Source: JAEZJZ01 sp050949055
Lineage (GTDB): Bacteria > Bacillota > UBA994 > UBA5500
Direction: 5' to 3'
Length of the DNA: 64,000 nucleotides
NCBI GenBank assembly: GCA_050949055.1
Contig: JBMNFA010000009.1
Span: forward strand, 584,748-648,747
Position numbers and translations under genes: made by a program. The notes under the pieces are model-generated. The model made no database searches and was not told where the DNA came from. It saw only the letters and a program-made list of their open reading frames with translations. Below, piece by piece: positions 1 through 10,585 of the stretch (the first letter of the stretch is position 1; the number at the start of each line of letters is the position of its first letter).

Positions 1-260
1 TGGTAGCCGCCGCCAACACTTCCGATTACGGCGACATCAAGCGGTTGCAGGGCGGTGCCTATTTCCATATCAATGCCGGCTCCGAAGCCTGGGTGCGTAA
101 CCGCAAATATACCGCTACCCCACCGCTACGTCGCCTAGCCGCGCGCAACTACAAGGAGTTCCATCTGTTCAGCGACGTACCTATGTATTACACATTGATT
201 GACCGCCCCGCTTCCTTCCGCTTCCTCACGCATCCCGAGGAATGCTCCTTCCGCTTCTAG
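1..260 (+). CDS. C-terminal end of an unrecognised protein (5' end outside window)
   Basis: An open frame enters from the left edge (first full codon at base 3) and stops with TAG at 258-260, giving about 85 C-terminal residues. The sequence is rich in aromatic residues and arginine (KEFHLFSDVPMYYTL near the end) and has no membrane segment. The TTG at 45 is in frame but has no ribosome site, and the frame is open upstream of it, so it is probably not the start. I do not recognise the family. A GC-rich hairpin and a long palindromic repeat follow within 160 bases. Confidence 0.45.
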   Translation, partial: VAAANTSDYGDIKRLQGGAYFHINAGSEAWVRNRKYTATPPLRRLAARNYKEFHLFSDVPMYYTLIDRPASFRFLTHPEECSFRF

Positions 261-302
261 CAGGGAGGATCTGGCCGCAACATTACACCCGTACGTCAAG
301 AG

Positions 303-324
303 GGGCCGCGCATGCGCGCGGCCC
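303..324. terminator. GC-rich hairpin after the first gene
   Basis: A perfect 9-bp inverted repeat (303-311 with 316-324, loop ATGC) lies 43 bases after the stop of the partial gene. No T-run follows, so it is not a textbook intrinsic terminator. It may act together with the long palindrome next to it. Confidence 0.35.
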
Positions 325-352
325 TGAAACAACTGTATCACCACATCCTGAG

Positions 353-421
353 GATACACGGTACACGTCCCACTGTATCCTTTGGCACCCGAAGGATACA
401 GTGGGACGTGTACCGTGTATC
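353..421. repeat. Long palindromic intergenic repeat, copy 1
   Basis: A perfect inverted repeat of 28 bp (353-380 with 394-421), extendable by two more pairs into the loop. The core is GGGACGTGTACC flanked by GTATCC. Related copies lie at 1579-1642, 5246-5350 and 8541-8657, always between genes, so this is a dispersed REP-like family and not a gene-specific site. As RNA it would form a very stable hairpin and may end or protect transcripts. Confidence 0.85.
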
Positions 422-506
422 TTTCGAAGCTCGAAAGAAGCTGCGGAAACTCCTCGTTCCCGAACCGCTGCATATCTGCCTGCTCCACCCGTCGCATCCC
501 CGCCGC

Positions 507-1388
507 TTACCGCTGCGGCTTCACCGGCTCCACATGCACCGCCGCATCCTGCAAATTGGGGAACCGTTGCTGCAAATGTCCCTCCACCCGATGGGCCAGG
601 ATGTGCGTCTGCTCCAGGTCCAGATTATCCGCCACCTGCACATGGATGTCCAGGAAGGCTTGGTCGGCCCGCCCCCGTGAGCGGATCTGATGACAGCTGA
701 CCACGCCCGGCACCTCCAGTGCCGCCCGGGTTACCTCCTCCGGGTCCAGAATCGCCGAGTCGGTGAGCACCTTAAACCCTTCCGCCATAATCCCCCAACC
801 TGCCTTGACAATCAGCAGCCCGATGGCCACCGAGGCCAGCAGATCGATCAGCGGGAAGCCCAGCCGTACCGCCAGCAAGCTGATGATCACCGTCCCAGAC
901 ACATACAGATCCGTTGCCGTATGCGCCGCATCCGACATCAGAATTTCGCTCTGCAATCGCTGTCCTTGCCGCCGCTCAAACCTCGTGACCAGCAGATTGA
1001 TGGCCATGGTGCCCAGCATCACCGCAAACTGCAGCGGCTCCACCGTCACTGCCACCGGGTGCTGATAGCGCTGCCAGGTGGTGCGAAACACCGAGAACGC
1101 CACCGTGAATAGCATCACCCCGATGCCCAGCGCCGTCAGCGTCTCATACTTGCCGTGCCCATAGGGGTGGTCATCATCCACCGGCTTGGAAGCCAGCCCT
1201 ACGCCCACCAGCCCCACCAGATTGCCCGAACCATCCGACAGCGAATGATACCCGTCCGCCACCATCGCCGCCGAGCGAGCCAGCGTACCTACCACCAGCT
1301 TAGCCACCGCCACCAACAGGTTCAGCCCCATCACAATCCACAGCACCCGCTTGATATCCCGAAAACGCCGCACCCGTGCTTCTTCCAT
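507..1388 (-). CDS. Cation diffusion facilitator (CDF) family metal exporter
   Basis: A 293-residue membrane protein of the CDF family, which exports divalent metals (Zn, Fe, Mn, Co or Cd) by proton antiport. The metal-site motif DGYHSLSD lies in the second membrane segment and SDAAHTATD in the fifth. The HPYGHGKYE loop typical of the FieF/MamB group is present. The C-terminal domain carries the histidine- and acid-rich cytoplasmic fold (HVQVADNLDLEQTH). I prefer ATG at 1388 because a GGGGGT ribosome site sits 8 bases upstream; GTG at 1403 is in frame but poorly placed. The metal cannot be told from sequence. The gene is transcribed alone, divergent from the RND exporter. Confidence 0.93.
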   Translation of the reverse strand: MEEARVRRFRDIKRVLWIVMGLNLLVAVAKLVVGTLARSAAMVADGYHSLSDGSGNLVGLVGVGLASKPVDDDHPYGHGKYETLTALGIGVMLFTVAFSVFRTTWQRYQHPVAVTVEPLQFAVMLGTMAINLLVTRFERRQGQRLQSEILMSDAAHTATDLYVSGTVIISLLAVRLGFPLIDLLASVAIGLLIVKAGWGIMAEGFKVLTDSAILDPEEVTRAALEVPGVVSCHQIRSRGRADQAFLDIHVQVADNLDLEQTHILAHRVEGHLQQRFPNLQDAAVHVEPVKPQR

Positions 1389-1578
1389 GCGATCAACCCC
1401 CACGCCTAGCTTATCTATCCACCAGAAAATAAAACCGCCCTGACCGTCTGCAAATCATTGGTCGGACGGGGTTCCTTCATTATATGTCACTCTAGCAGGA
1501 ATGCGCCCCTTGGTCAACACCAATTTCCAATACACCCAGTAGATGGGGCCGCTTCTCATTCTCGTTCTCAATCAGGAG

Positions 1579-1642
1579 ACAGCGGGACGTGTACCGCGTA
1601 TCCTTCCACACCCGAAATGACACGCGGGGACTGTCCCGCTAT
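1579..1642. repeat. Degenerate palindromic intergenic repeat, copy 2
   Basis: One arm (1579-1604) matches the family core AGCGGGACGTGTACC and GTATCC. The other arm is decayed and only GTCCCGCT (1633-1640) still pairs with it. It looks like an eroded copy of the element at 353-421. Confidence 0.65.
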
Positions 1643-1687
1643 AGGGTGACAATATCGCTGTCCGACGATACCCCACGTGTCACTCGG

Positions 1688-1716
1688 TTGCCTTCCGCAA
1701 AGTTGCGTGCTATTAT
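1688..1716 (+). promoter_or_regulatory. Sigma-A type promoter for the RND exporter
   Basis: TTGCCT (1688-1693), a 17-base spacer and TATTAT (1711-1716). Transcription would start near 1723 and leave a leader of about 200 bases before the TTG start at 1922. Confidence 0.6.
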
Positions 1717-1921
1717 GTCCCCGCACCTGGTCGTCTCTGCCGTCTGCCAGGCGGCTGCCAACCTAGAGGAGTCGCTACAGCAGTTGTTGCAGCTGGTCTC
1801 CACCCGCATAGAGAATCATCGCCAACATAGGGTCGTCAATACGCGACTGATTGCTGCCACTAAAACAAAGACTGATCTAGACCGCATGTTCCCGCAACGT
1901 GCCGAAATAGGGGGTATTAGC

Positions 1922-5242
<3,321 letters not shown>

Positions 5243-5245
5243 CAT

Positions 5246-5350
5246 ACAGCGGGACGCGCACATTGTATCCTTCGCCCCCCGAAGGATACAGCGGGACGTG
5301 TACCTTGTATCCTCCGCCTCCCGAAGGATACGCGGTACACGTCCCGCTGT
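5246..5350. repeat. Palindromic intergenic repeat, compound copy 3
   Basis: One and a half units. A near-perfect 26-bp inverted repeat (5288-5313 with 5325-5350, two mismatches) is preceded by an extra half unit (5246-5287) that can pair with its neighbour through GTATCCTTCG/CGAAGGATAC. It starts 4 bases after the RND stop codon and may serve as that gene's 3' structure. Confidence 0.85.
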
Positions 5351-5430
5351 AACCCTAGCAACACCGCAGGTGTTGCGGGTAATAAAGCGATTGTTGCGCA
5401 GCAACTATCGGCTTGTACCTTATTACAGAT

Positions 5431-5450
5431 CGTCAAAAATAATTTTGGCG
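5431..5450. promoter_or_regulatory. Upstream operator O1 of the MFS promoter
   Basis: CGTCAAAA, four bases, TTTTGGCG. It is the same half-site pair as the perfect palindrome at 5497-5520 with one mismatch, and lies just upstream of the -35 box. Confidence 0.55.
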
Positions 5451-5456
5451 TAGCTC

Positions 5457-5485
5457 TTGACTCCTCCTCCACACGCCCATAAGAT
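5457..5485 (+). promoter_or_regulatory. Sigma-A promoter of the MFS gene
   Basis: TTGACT (5457-5462), a 17-base spacer, TAAGAT (5480-5485). The predicted start near 5492 is immediately before the palindrome at 5497-5520. Confidence 0.75.
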
Positions 5486-5496
5486 AGAGGCAGGCT

Positions 5497-5520
5497 AACG
5501 TCAAAACACATTTTGACGTT
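5497..5520. promoter_or_regulatory. Operator O2: perfect 10-bp palindrome at the MFS transcription start
   Basis: AACGTCAAAA, CACA, TTTTGACGTT: a perfect inverted repeat with a 4-base spacer. Its place right after the predicted transcription start fits a repressor site. The adjacent HTH regulator gene is the obvious candidate for the binding protein, but this is inference. Confidence 0.65.
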
Positions 5521-5545
5521 GGTGTATGAAGAAAGGGTGAGCAAA

Positions 5546-7012
5546 ATGAACTGGTTGGGCGGATATTCCCCTCTGTTCAATAATCGTCACTGGTTGTTGC
5601 TCTGGCTGGGGCAGGCGGTCTCTTCACTGGGTGATGCCATCTACCGCATAGCGTTGTTGCTGTTGGTTACCGAGCTCAATTCGTCTCCATTGGCGCTGAC
5701 CGCGATGGTGGCGGTGCAGACCGGGACGGGCATCCTGCTTGGACCCGTCGCCGGCGTGCTGGCTGACCGGCACACTCGCCGCGGGCTGATGCTCAGCGCA
5801 GAAATCGTCCGCTTGTTGGCCGTGCTGCTGTTGGTGAAGGCGCGCAGCGTACCGTTCCTAATCTGTTTGGCCCTCCTCCATTCAGCTGCCAAGGCTATGA
5901 GCGCGCCTGCACGCTCCGCCCTTATCCCTGACCTGGTGGGGGAGGAGGCCTATGTGTCGGCCGCTAGCCTCAATGAATCCACCATTTCTCTGGTCTCGCT
6001 AATCGGTCCGTTGCTGGGCGGCTTGGTGATCGGACGGCTGGGATTCTCCGCCGCCTTCATGCTCGATGCGGTCTTCATAACCACTTCCATTTCCGCCCTC
6101 TGTCTGCTCGGCTGGGAAGGATTGCGGGCTAATTCGTCGACCATGTCGCCCGCTACCCAGCAGGGGGGCGGTGCCGCCCCTAGCGCAGCGCATGCAGCCT
6201 CTGCCGCCGTCACTGTCGGCAGCCCTGCTCCCATCGCTGCATCAGCTGGCAGCAATCCCACCGCACTCCCTGAGGCGGCTTGCGGCGGCAACCCCACCCC
6301 CATCACTGCGTCAGCTACCAGCGGCAATCCTGCCCCCGCCGGGCGGACATCCTTCTGGCACCAATTCTGCCAGGGGATCAGCGCCATCGTCGCCCGCCCG
6401 CGCATCGTGTTTGTGCTCGTGTTGCTCCTGCCCGTGATGATCGCCTTGGGGGCACTGAACGTGTTGCAGGTGGACTACGTACGACAGACGCTGCGTGTCT
6501 CTCCCGAACAGTATGGCTTGATGGAAAGCATCATCTTCTTTGGTTCCTTGTTGACCACTCTTCTGCTGGGACTGCGTGGCCGACAGCTCAACAAGGGCCG
6601 CCTGCTGATTGCCTCCGTCATGTTGATGGGTGCGACTACCGCCACCTTTCTGCTGCATCCCGGGTTCCTGGTGGTTTGCGCCTGGGCGTTCCTCCTTGGC
6701 GCTTCCGATGGCCTGCTGACTATCCCGTTCTATGGAATTGTGGTGGCCGAGACGGCAGGCGATATCCGCGGCCGGGTGATGGGTTGTTTTGAGTCCTTGC
6801 TCCGCGTCGGCGCGCTGGTGGGCCTGGGCCTAGCTGGTCTAGCTGCCGCTCGCTTGGGCAGCAGTCAGGTGATGGGTATCGCCGGGGTTGGCGTGTTCCT
6901 GATCGGATTCTTCGCTCGCTGGCATCCGCAATATGCCAGCTTATCCAGGGCTGCGGAAGGTGATGGCCACGTGGCTGCAGCCACCACGGGAACCTCCGCC
7001 GCCACAGATTGA
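5546..7012 (+). CDS. Major facilitator superfamily exporter (MFS_3/macrolide-efflux type)
   Basis: A 488-residue, 12-segment drug- or metabolite-type exporter. The loop-2 motif GVLADRHTRR matches the MFS signature, and the opening (NRHWLLLWLGQAVSSLGD) is typical of the MFS_3 group. ATG at 5546 is chosen because AAGGGTGA lies about 5 bases upstream; the earlier in-frame ATG at about 5525 has no such site. The central loop between segments 6 and 7 holds an unusual stretch of about 80 residues rich in Ala, Pro, Gly and Ser with imperfect repeats. The promoter is flanked by two matching palindromes and the next gene is a regulator, so the pair is probably a ligand-induced efflux module. The substrate is unknown. 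Confidence 0.88.
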   Translation: MNWLGGYSPLFNNRHWLLLWLGQAVSSLGDAIYRIALLLLVTELNSSPLALTAMVAVQTGTGILLGPVAGVLADRHTRRGLMLSAEIVRLLAVLLLVKARSVPFLICLALLHSAAKAMSAPARSALIPDLVGEEAYVSAASLNESTISLVSLIGPLLGGLVIGRLGFSAAFMLDAVFITTSISALCLLGWEGLRANSSTMSPATQQGGGAAPSAAHAASAAVTVGSPAPIAASAGSNPTALPEAACGGNPTPITASATSGNPAPAGRTSFWHQFCQGISAIVARPRIVFVLVLLLPVMIALGALNVLQVDYVRQTLRVSPEQYGLMESIIFFGSLLTTLLLGLRGRQLNKGRLLIASVMLMGATTATFLLHPGFLVVCAWAFLLGASDGLLTIPFYGIVVAETAGDIRGRVMGCFESLLRVGALVGLGLAGLAAARLGSSQVMGIAGVGVFLIGFFARWHPQYASLSRAAEGDGHVAAATTGTSAATD

Positions 7013-7073
7013 TTCCACTACCTCTACCGTCCGCCGCAGCCATTTCCATCTCGCCCGCGGTCACGAACACAAG

Positions 7074-7082
7074 TGCTATAAT
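7074..7082 (+). promoter_or_regulatory. Extended -10 promoter for the HTH-M29 gene
   Basis: TGCTATAAT, a perfect extended -10 box, with no clear -35. Transcription would begin near 7089, which rules out ATG 7085 as the translation start and supports ATG 7118. Confidence 0.6.
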
Positions 7083-7117
7083 GGATGCATATCTACCAGC
7101 GAAAGGGCGGTTGCTGG

Positions 7118-8536
7118 ATGCAGGATTTCCTTCTATTAAGAGACTCCGCGGCCATCAAGGCCTTGGCCCACCCGTTGCGGCTACAACTGTTGGAGCAGCT
7201 GATCGCGCGACCCGCCAGCGTGCAACAGCTGGCCAGTCAACTGCAGCAGGTGCATGCCAAGTTGTTCTACCATGTGAAGGAACTAGAGAAGAACGGGCTG
7301 GTGGAAGTGGTGGGAGAGCACGTGATCAACGGCATCACCGAGCGCTTTTACCGGGCTTCCGCCCGCACCTTCTATCTGGGGCAAGCGGTGGGGCCGTTCG
7401 CGCCCGCCGAGCAGACGGTGGCCCAGGCCGTGCAGAGCGACCTGCTGCGCCAGCACCGCCAGCACGAGCTGCAGGTGGATAACCGCCAGGTGGCGCATGA
7501 CCTGGTGCACCACGCCTTGCGCGTGCAGCCCGGTGCCAAAGTGGTATTGGAAGGTGCCAGTCATCAGGCCGACCTGCTGGAAGCCATGCTGTTGGAGTGC
7601 CGCTTGGCCGGTGCCGAGGCGTTCATCCGCCTGATGAACACCAGCCAGTTACGCCAGTTGCTGCTCGAGCTCAGCGTCGAGCAGCTGGCGTCGCCGCCGC
7701 CCCTCACCACCTTCCTCTATGGCCATGTGGACCTGTGGGTCTCCTTCGACGCCGTCGCCGAAACGGCTGCCTTCGCCGATTGTGACCCAGCCAAGGTGGA
7801 GGCCGTCATCCAGGGCGAGTTGCGCGCGTACGAACAGGGGCCCAAGCGCTTCGCCGCCGTGGAGGTGGGCTATCCCACCCGCGAGCGGGCAGCCGAGCTG
7901 GGCGTGGACTATGGTTTGCTACACGACCTCTTTTGGCGGGCGATCAGCACGCCGCCAGCGGAGCTGCGCGCCCGGGGGCAGGAACTGCGTCAACAGCTGC
8001 TGGCATCATCCCCGTCCCCCGCTGCCCCCCTGCGCCTGGCCAGCCCAGACGGCCGCAGTAATCTGGAATTCTATTTGGACCGCGACCACGCCTTGGCTGA
8101 CGTGATCATCAACGACGGCACCCTGGATCCCGACCGCGTCGACCCCCGGCAGATGGTGGATCTCAGCCTGCCCGGAGGGCAACTATTGCTCACCCCGCAG
8201 ACCGGGACTCTCAGCGGGTGCCTGCGCGTAGACCGATACATCCATCGCGGAACCGCCATCCGGGATATCGAGCTGCAGTTTCGCCACGGCCAGCTGGTCT
8301 CTTGGAGCGCCGCCCACGGCGAAACCACCCTGTCGACACTGCTGGCCACCCTAGGCAGCGCACCCCTGTCCGCCGCCAAGCTCAGCCTCGGCTGCAACCC
8401 CAATGTGCCGACCCTCACCGGCTACAAGCTGCTCGACCCCGTTGCCCAAGGCTCCCTGGGCATCCAGTTGCTCAGCCAGCAGGGCGTTCCTCTTTGGCTG
8501 TATGCCGGCAGCATCAACCACAACCATCCTCGCTGA
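7118..8536 (+). CDS. ArsR-like winged-helix regulator fused to a degenerate M29 aminopeptidase domain
   Basis: 472 residues. Residues 1-95 form an ArsR-type winged helix (AIKALAHPLRLQLLEQL, then VQQLASQLQQ and KLFYHVKELEKNGLV). From about residue 115 to the end the sequence follows the thermophilic metalloprotease family M29 (aminopeptidase T/PepS): the QPGAKVVLEGAS entry, the YPTRERAAELG segment, the R-x-NLEFYLDRD strand and the final LGCNPN region. The metal-binding residues seem lost. The usual NxPxGE motif reads LPGGQ (Gln355), the Glu before LG-x-N is absent, and the DEK...H segment reads TGYKLL...GS. Family knowledge therefore suggests a non-catalytic, ligand-sensing role. Start ATG 7118 follows AAAGGGCGG. 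It probably controls the MFS gene upstream. Confidence 0.85.
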   Translation: MQDFLLLRDSAAIKALAHPLRLQLLEQLIARPASVQQLASQLQQVHAKLFYHVKELEKNGLVEVVGEHVINGITERFYRASARTFYLGQAVGPFAPAEQTVAQAVQSDLLRQHRQHELQVDNRQVAHDLVHHALRVQPGAKVVLEGASHQADLLEAMLLECRLAGAEAFIRLMNTSQLRQLLLELSVEQLASPPPLTTFLYGHVDLWVSFDAVAETAAFADCDPAKVEAVIQGELRAYEQGPKRFAAVEVGYPTRERAAELGVDYGLLHDLFWRAISTPPAELRARGQELRQQLLASSPSPAAPLRLASPDGRSNLEFYLDRDHALADVIINDGTLDPDRVDPRQMVDLSLPGGQLLLTPQTGTLSGCLRVDRYIHRGTAIRDIELQFRHGQLVSWSAAHGETTLSTLLATLGSAPLSAAKLSLGCNPNVPTLTGYKLLDPVAQGSLGIQLLSQQGVPLWLYAGSINHNHPR

Positions 8537-8540
8537 TCCG

Positions 8541-8657
8541 AGGATACGCTGGGACGCGCACATTGTATCCTTCGCCCCCCGAAGGATACAGCGGGACGTG
8601 TACCTTGTATCCTCCGCAACCCGAAGGATACGCGGTACGCGTCCCACTGTATCTTGC
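8541..8657. repeat. Palindromic intergenic repeat, compound copy 4
   Basis: Very close to the copy at 5246-5350, with the same order of half units (GGGACGCGCACATTGTATCC, then GGGACGTGTACC, then GGTACGCGTCCC). It begins 4 bases after the regulator's stop codon. The trailing piece (8653-8665) still shows the GGCACCCGAA loop sequence of copy 1. Confidence 0.85.
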
Positions 8658-8681
8658 GGCACCCGAAAGAAGCGCGGCAAG

Positions 8682-8727
8682 AAAAGGCCGTCCCCGCTGA
8701 TCCGCTGCAGCAGGGACGGCCTTTTTT
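8682..8727. terminator. Strong bidirectional intrinsic terminator
   Basis: A perfect 13-bp stem (8682-8694 with 8713-8725, core AGGCCGTCCC) ending in TTTTTT on the plus strand and AAAA on the other side. It separates the regulator gene (plus) from the converging ECF gene (minus) and can serve both. Confidence 0.85.
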
Positions 8728-8782
8728 AGTTTGTTCAATCATTTGGCGGTTGAGCCGCGTCTCGGACAACCCTCGCCCTCAG

Positions 8783-9289
8783 CTAACCAACCTGCGCCGT
8801 CCCCTCCACCGCCCTCTGCAGGATGGTGAACAGCCGCTTCCCCACGATGCTGGCTAAGACGAAGTTGGCTACGCAGTGGGTGACATCCCAGGGGATGCCG
8901 GCGATCCAGTAGGTAAGGGCATATTTGGGGCTGACCACGAAGATGTATGGCACCGCAAACAACGCCCCAAATGCCAGGCCGAAGACAGCCAAAACAAAGG
9001 CCCAAGTATGCCAGTTGTCTCCAACCATCCCAGCCAATTTCCCCACCGTCAGCGAGAACAGCGGCCAGACAAAAAGATAGGTGGCCCACCACAGTCCAAA
9101 ACCCCAGTGGAAGCCGGTGAACATCACGTAGACCAGAGAGATGTAGACGGCGTCCCGCCCAAACAGCAGGGTGAAGATCACAATCAACAGCGAGACAATT
9201 TCTACGTTGGGCAGTACGGCCAGGGCCAGTTGAGCAACGTACAACGAGGCGCCCAACATGGCTATGCGCACCAGTCGCTTTACGCTCAT
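8783..9289 (-). CDS. ECF transporter substrate-binding S component, probable corrinoid transporter
   Basis: A 168-residue protein of five to six membrane segments. The pattern LPNVEIVSLLIVIFTLLFG followed by GFGLWWATYLFVWP is typical of ECF-type S components, which capture a vitamin and share ATPase and EcfT subunits encoded elsewhere. I choose ATG at 9289 because GGAGG lies 8 bases upstream; GTG at 9298 overlaps that site. The gene lies on the same strand downstream of a cobalamin riboswitch and a DUF4430 gene, so the substrate is probably cobalamin or another corrinoid, as for the S component CbrT. The 558-base gap to the DUF4430 gene leaves open whether one transcript covers both. No ECF ATPase is present here. 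Confidence 0.8.
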   Translation of the reverse strand: MSVKRLVRIAMLGASLYVAQLALAVLPNVEIVSLLIVIFTLLFGRDAVYISLVYVMFTGFHWGFGLWWATYLFVWPLFSLTVGKLAGMVGDNWHTWAFVLAVFGLAFGALFAVPYIFVVSPKYALTYWIAGIPWDVTHCVANFVLASIVGKRLFTILQRAVEGTAQVG

Positions 9290-9847
9290 CGCCGTCACCT
9301 CCTGCGTTAATGGTCCAATCTCTAGGGGACAGGAGAGCCAGTCTTTAGGTTCTGCCTACCTTCCTCATCTCTTCCCGTTATGGCCTCTCCAACTCTCTCC
9401 CTCCGCCACGGCTAGGCCACACCGTCCCTCCGTTATGGCTTGCCCATGCTGTCTCTCCCCCCATCGTGGCTGCGCCACGCCATCCCCCTCATCAGAGGGA
9501 GGCAAGCTCGGCCCCTTACTCGGCCTCCTCGAGTAAGCTATCGCGCCACCGACTGGGGGAGCCAGGGGTCACGAACTTACCGGGGGCCAAAGGAGGTAGT
9601 CGTATCCATTTCCGGGTGAGCCAGAGGGAGGCCAGCCCAGCCCCCTGACTGAACCCAGCCCCTTGCGTCAGGATTGCCGCTCCAGCGGCCGGGAGATCCA
9701 AAGCAACCCTAGTCAGCGCCTCTGGCGCATCTACTCCAAAGCAACCTAGTCAGCACCTCGGGCACCTCTACTCCTTAGCAACCCTAGCCAGGGCCTCGGG
9801 CACCTCTACCCCTTAGCAACCCTAAGCACCTCGGGAGCCTCTACTCC
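9290..9847. other. 558-base gap with decayed and tandem repeats, no gene
   Basis: Between the ECF S gene and the DUF4430 gene. Bases 9380-9500 are made of loose repeats of CCGTTATGGC/CCATCGTGGC-like blocks. 9697-9845 is a tandem array described separately. Short open frames here (for example 9516-9701 minus) have low complexity and no ribosome site, so I do not call them. No promoter or terminator is convincing. Confidence 0.5.
9697..9845. repeat. Tandem repeat, about four copies of a 35-40 base unit
   Basis: Successive imperfect units of the form AGCAACCCTAGTCAGC, CCTCGGGCACCTCTA, CTCC. The units vary by a few bases and small deletions. It ends right at the stop codon of the DUF4430 gene. 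Confidence 0.75.
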
Positions 9848-10231
9848 CTAATAGCCTTTCCTCAGTGTCAGGCTGTAGGTCTTACCCTCTTCCAGCACCA
9901 GTTCGTCCATCCCCACCGTGGCCTGTTCGCCGTCCACCTCAATCGACCACCAATATTGCTGCTCGTCGTCGGCCATCATCCCTTGCACTCCGGTGATGAA
10001 GCGGCCAAACTGCGACTCCTGATACTCAACTATCTCCTGTTCAACCAGGAAATCTCCCAAGAATTCGTTTTCCGCCTGATAAGCCTTCGTCTCTTCGAAA
10101 TCGTCCCTCTCGCTGACGATGGTCAGCTGGAACTCCTTCAGGTTCTCGTCTCCAACCGGCCGGGTGAAATAGTAAACACCCAGGGCGGCAATCAACGCTA
10201 CCACCAATATTGTAGTCAACCGTTTGTTCAC
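9848..10231 (-). CDS. Membrane-anchored DUF4430 (transcobalamin-like C-terminal domain) protein
   Basis: 127 residues: an N-terminal membrane anchor (residues 5-23) and one DUF4430 domain (about 35-127). The domain pattern is clear: EFLGDFLVEQ, GRFITGVQGMM, YWWSIEVDG and VGMDELVLEEGKTYSL. InterPro names this family transcobalamin-like, C-terminal. Members stand outside the membrane and are often encoded beside cobalamin transport genes. The start is GTG 10231 with AGGGGG about 10 bases upstream. A cobalamin riboswitch and an intrinsic terminator lie directly upstream, so expression should fall when cobalamin is plentiful. The likely role is to bind or hand over corrinoid to the ECF S component, which is inferred from domain and context. 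Confidence 0.82.
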   Translation of the reverse strand: MNKRLTTILVVALIAALGVYYFTRPVGDENLKEFQLTIVSERDDFEETKAYQAENEFLGDFLVEQEIVEYQESQFGRFITGVQGMMADDEQQYWWSIEVDGEQATVGMDELVLEEGKTYSLTLRKGY

Positions 10232-10300
10232 TCTAGCACATCCCCCTTGTTCCTAACCTTTTTCAGCCCCTCGCCGACAGCAGCACTCCTGTCCCCACAC

Positions 10301-10327
10301 AAAAATCCCCGCCAACAGTTAGCGGGG
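10301..10327 (-). terminator. Intrinsic terminator of the riboswitch expression platform
   Basis: Read on the minus strand: CCCCGC, 9-base loop, GCGGGG, then ATTTTTGTGT. It lies about 70 bases after the riboswitch and 70 bases before the DUF4430 start, the position expected for transcriptional attenuation. Confidence 0.75.
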
Positions 10328-10397
10328 AGTGTATCCACAGGACAAGCCAATGGTATCATTCCACCTCCCCCTTACTCCGAAGGTCAGTGTCGCACGA

Positions 10398-10552
10398 CGT
10401 CAGGCAGGTCTCCTGGCTTCCGGGGACGACCGCTGCCGCCTTCCCGTTCCGCAGAACAGTGGCCATGGCAGCTACACCCGGTTACAGTGGCGGGACCGCT
10501 CAGGGCTTGCACCTGATTCCCTATTATCCTCAAATCCTTGAGGCACCTAACG
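10398..10552 (-). promoter_or_regulatory. Cobalamin (B12) riboswitch
   Basis: On the minus strand the sequence shows the conserved elements in order: TAGGTGCC at the 5' end, GGGAATCAGGTG, CAAGCCCTGAGCGG, CCCGCCACTGTAACCGG, GGGAAGGCGGC, and the B12 box AGCCAGGAGACCTGCC near the 3' end. This is the classic AdoCbl-type aptamer with its P1-closing strands. It precedes a terminator and the DUF4430 gene. Confidence 0.95.
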
Positions 10553-10585
10553 CCATATTCAATTGCGAGCTCACGCTCTACCTTT

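Larger units (their letters stand above)
1389..1921. other. 533-base divergent intergenic region between CDF and RND genes
   Basis: It holds a TATAAT box on the minus strand (1484-1479) that could serve the CDF gene, though with no good -35. It also holds three TTCTC(A/G) direct repeats near 1553-1571 that could be a metal-regulator site (weak), a degenerate copy of the palindromic repeat (1579-1642), and the RND promoter (1688-1716). From about 1589 the RND frame is open upstream of its likely start. No other gene is seen. Confidence 0.6.

Noticed and set aside
1589..1921. Upstream GTG/ATG starts for the RND gene
   Set aside because: They lie before or on the predicted promoter, add no family sequence, and TTG 1922 has a near-ideal ribosome site.
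9258..9701. Short open frames in the gap before the ECF gene
   Set aside because: Low complexity, built of repeated blocks, no ribosome sites.
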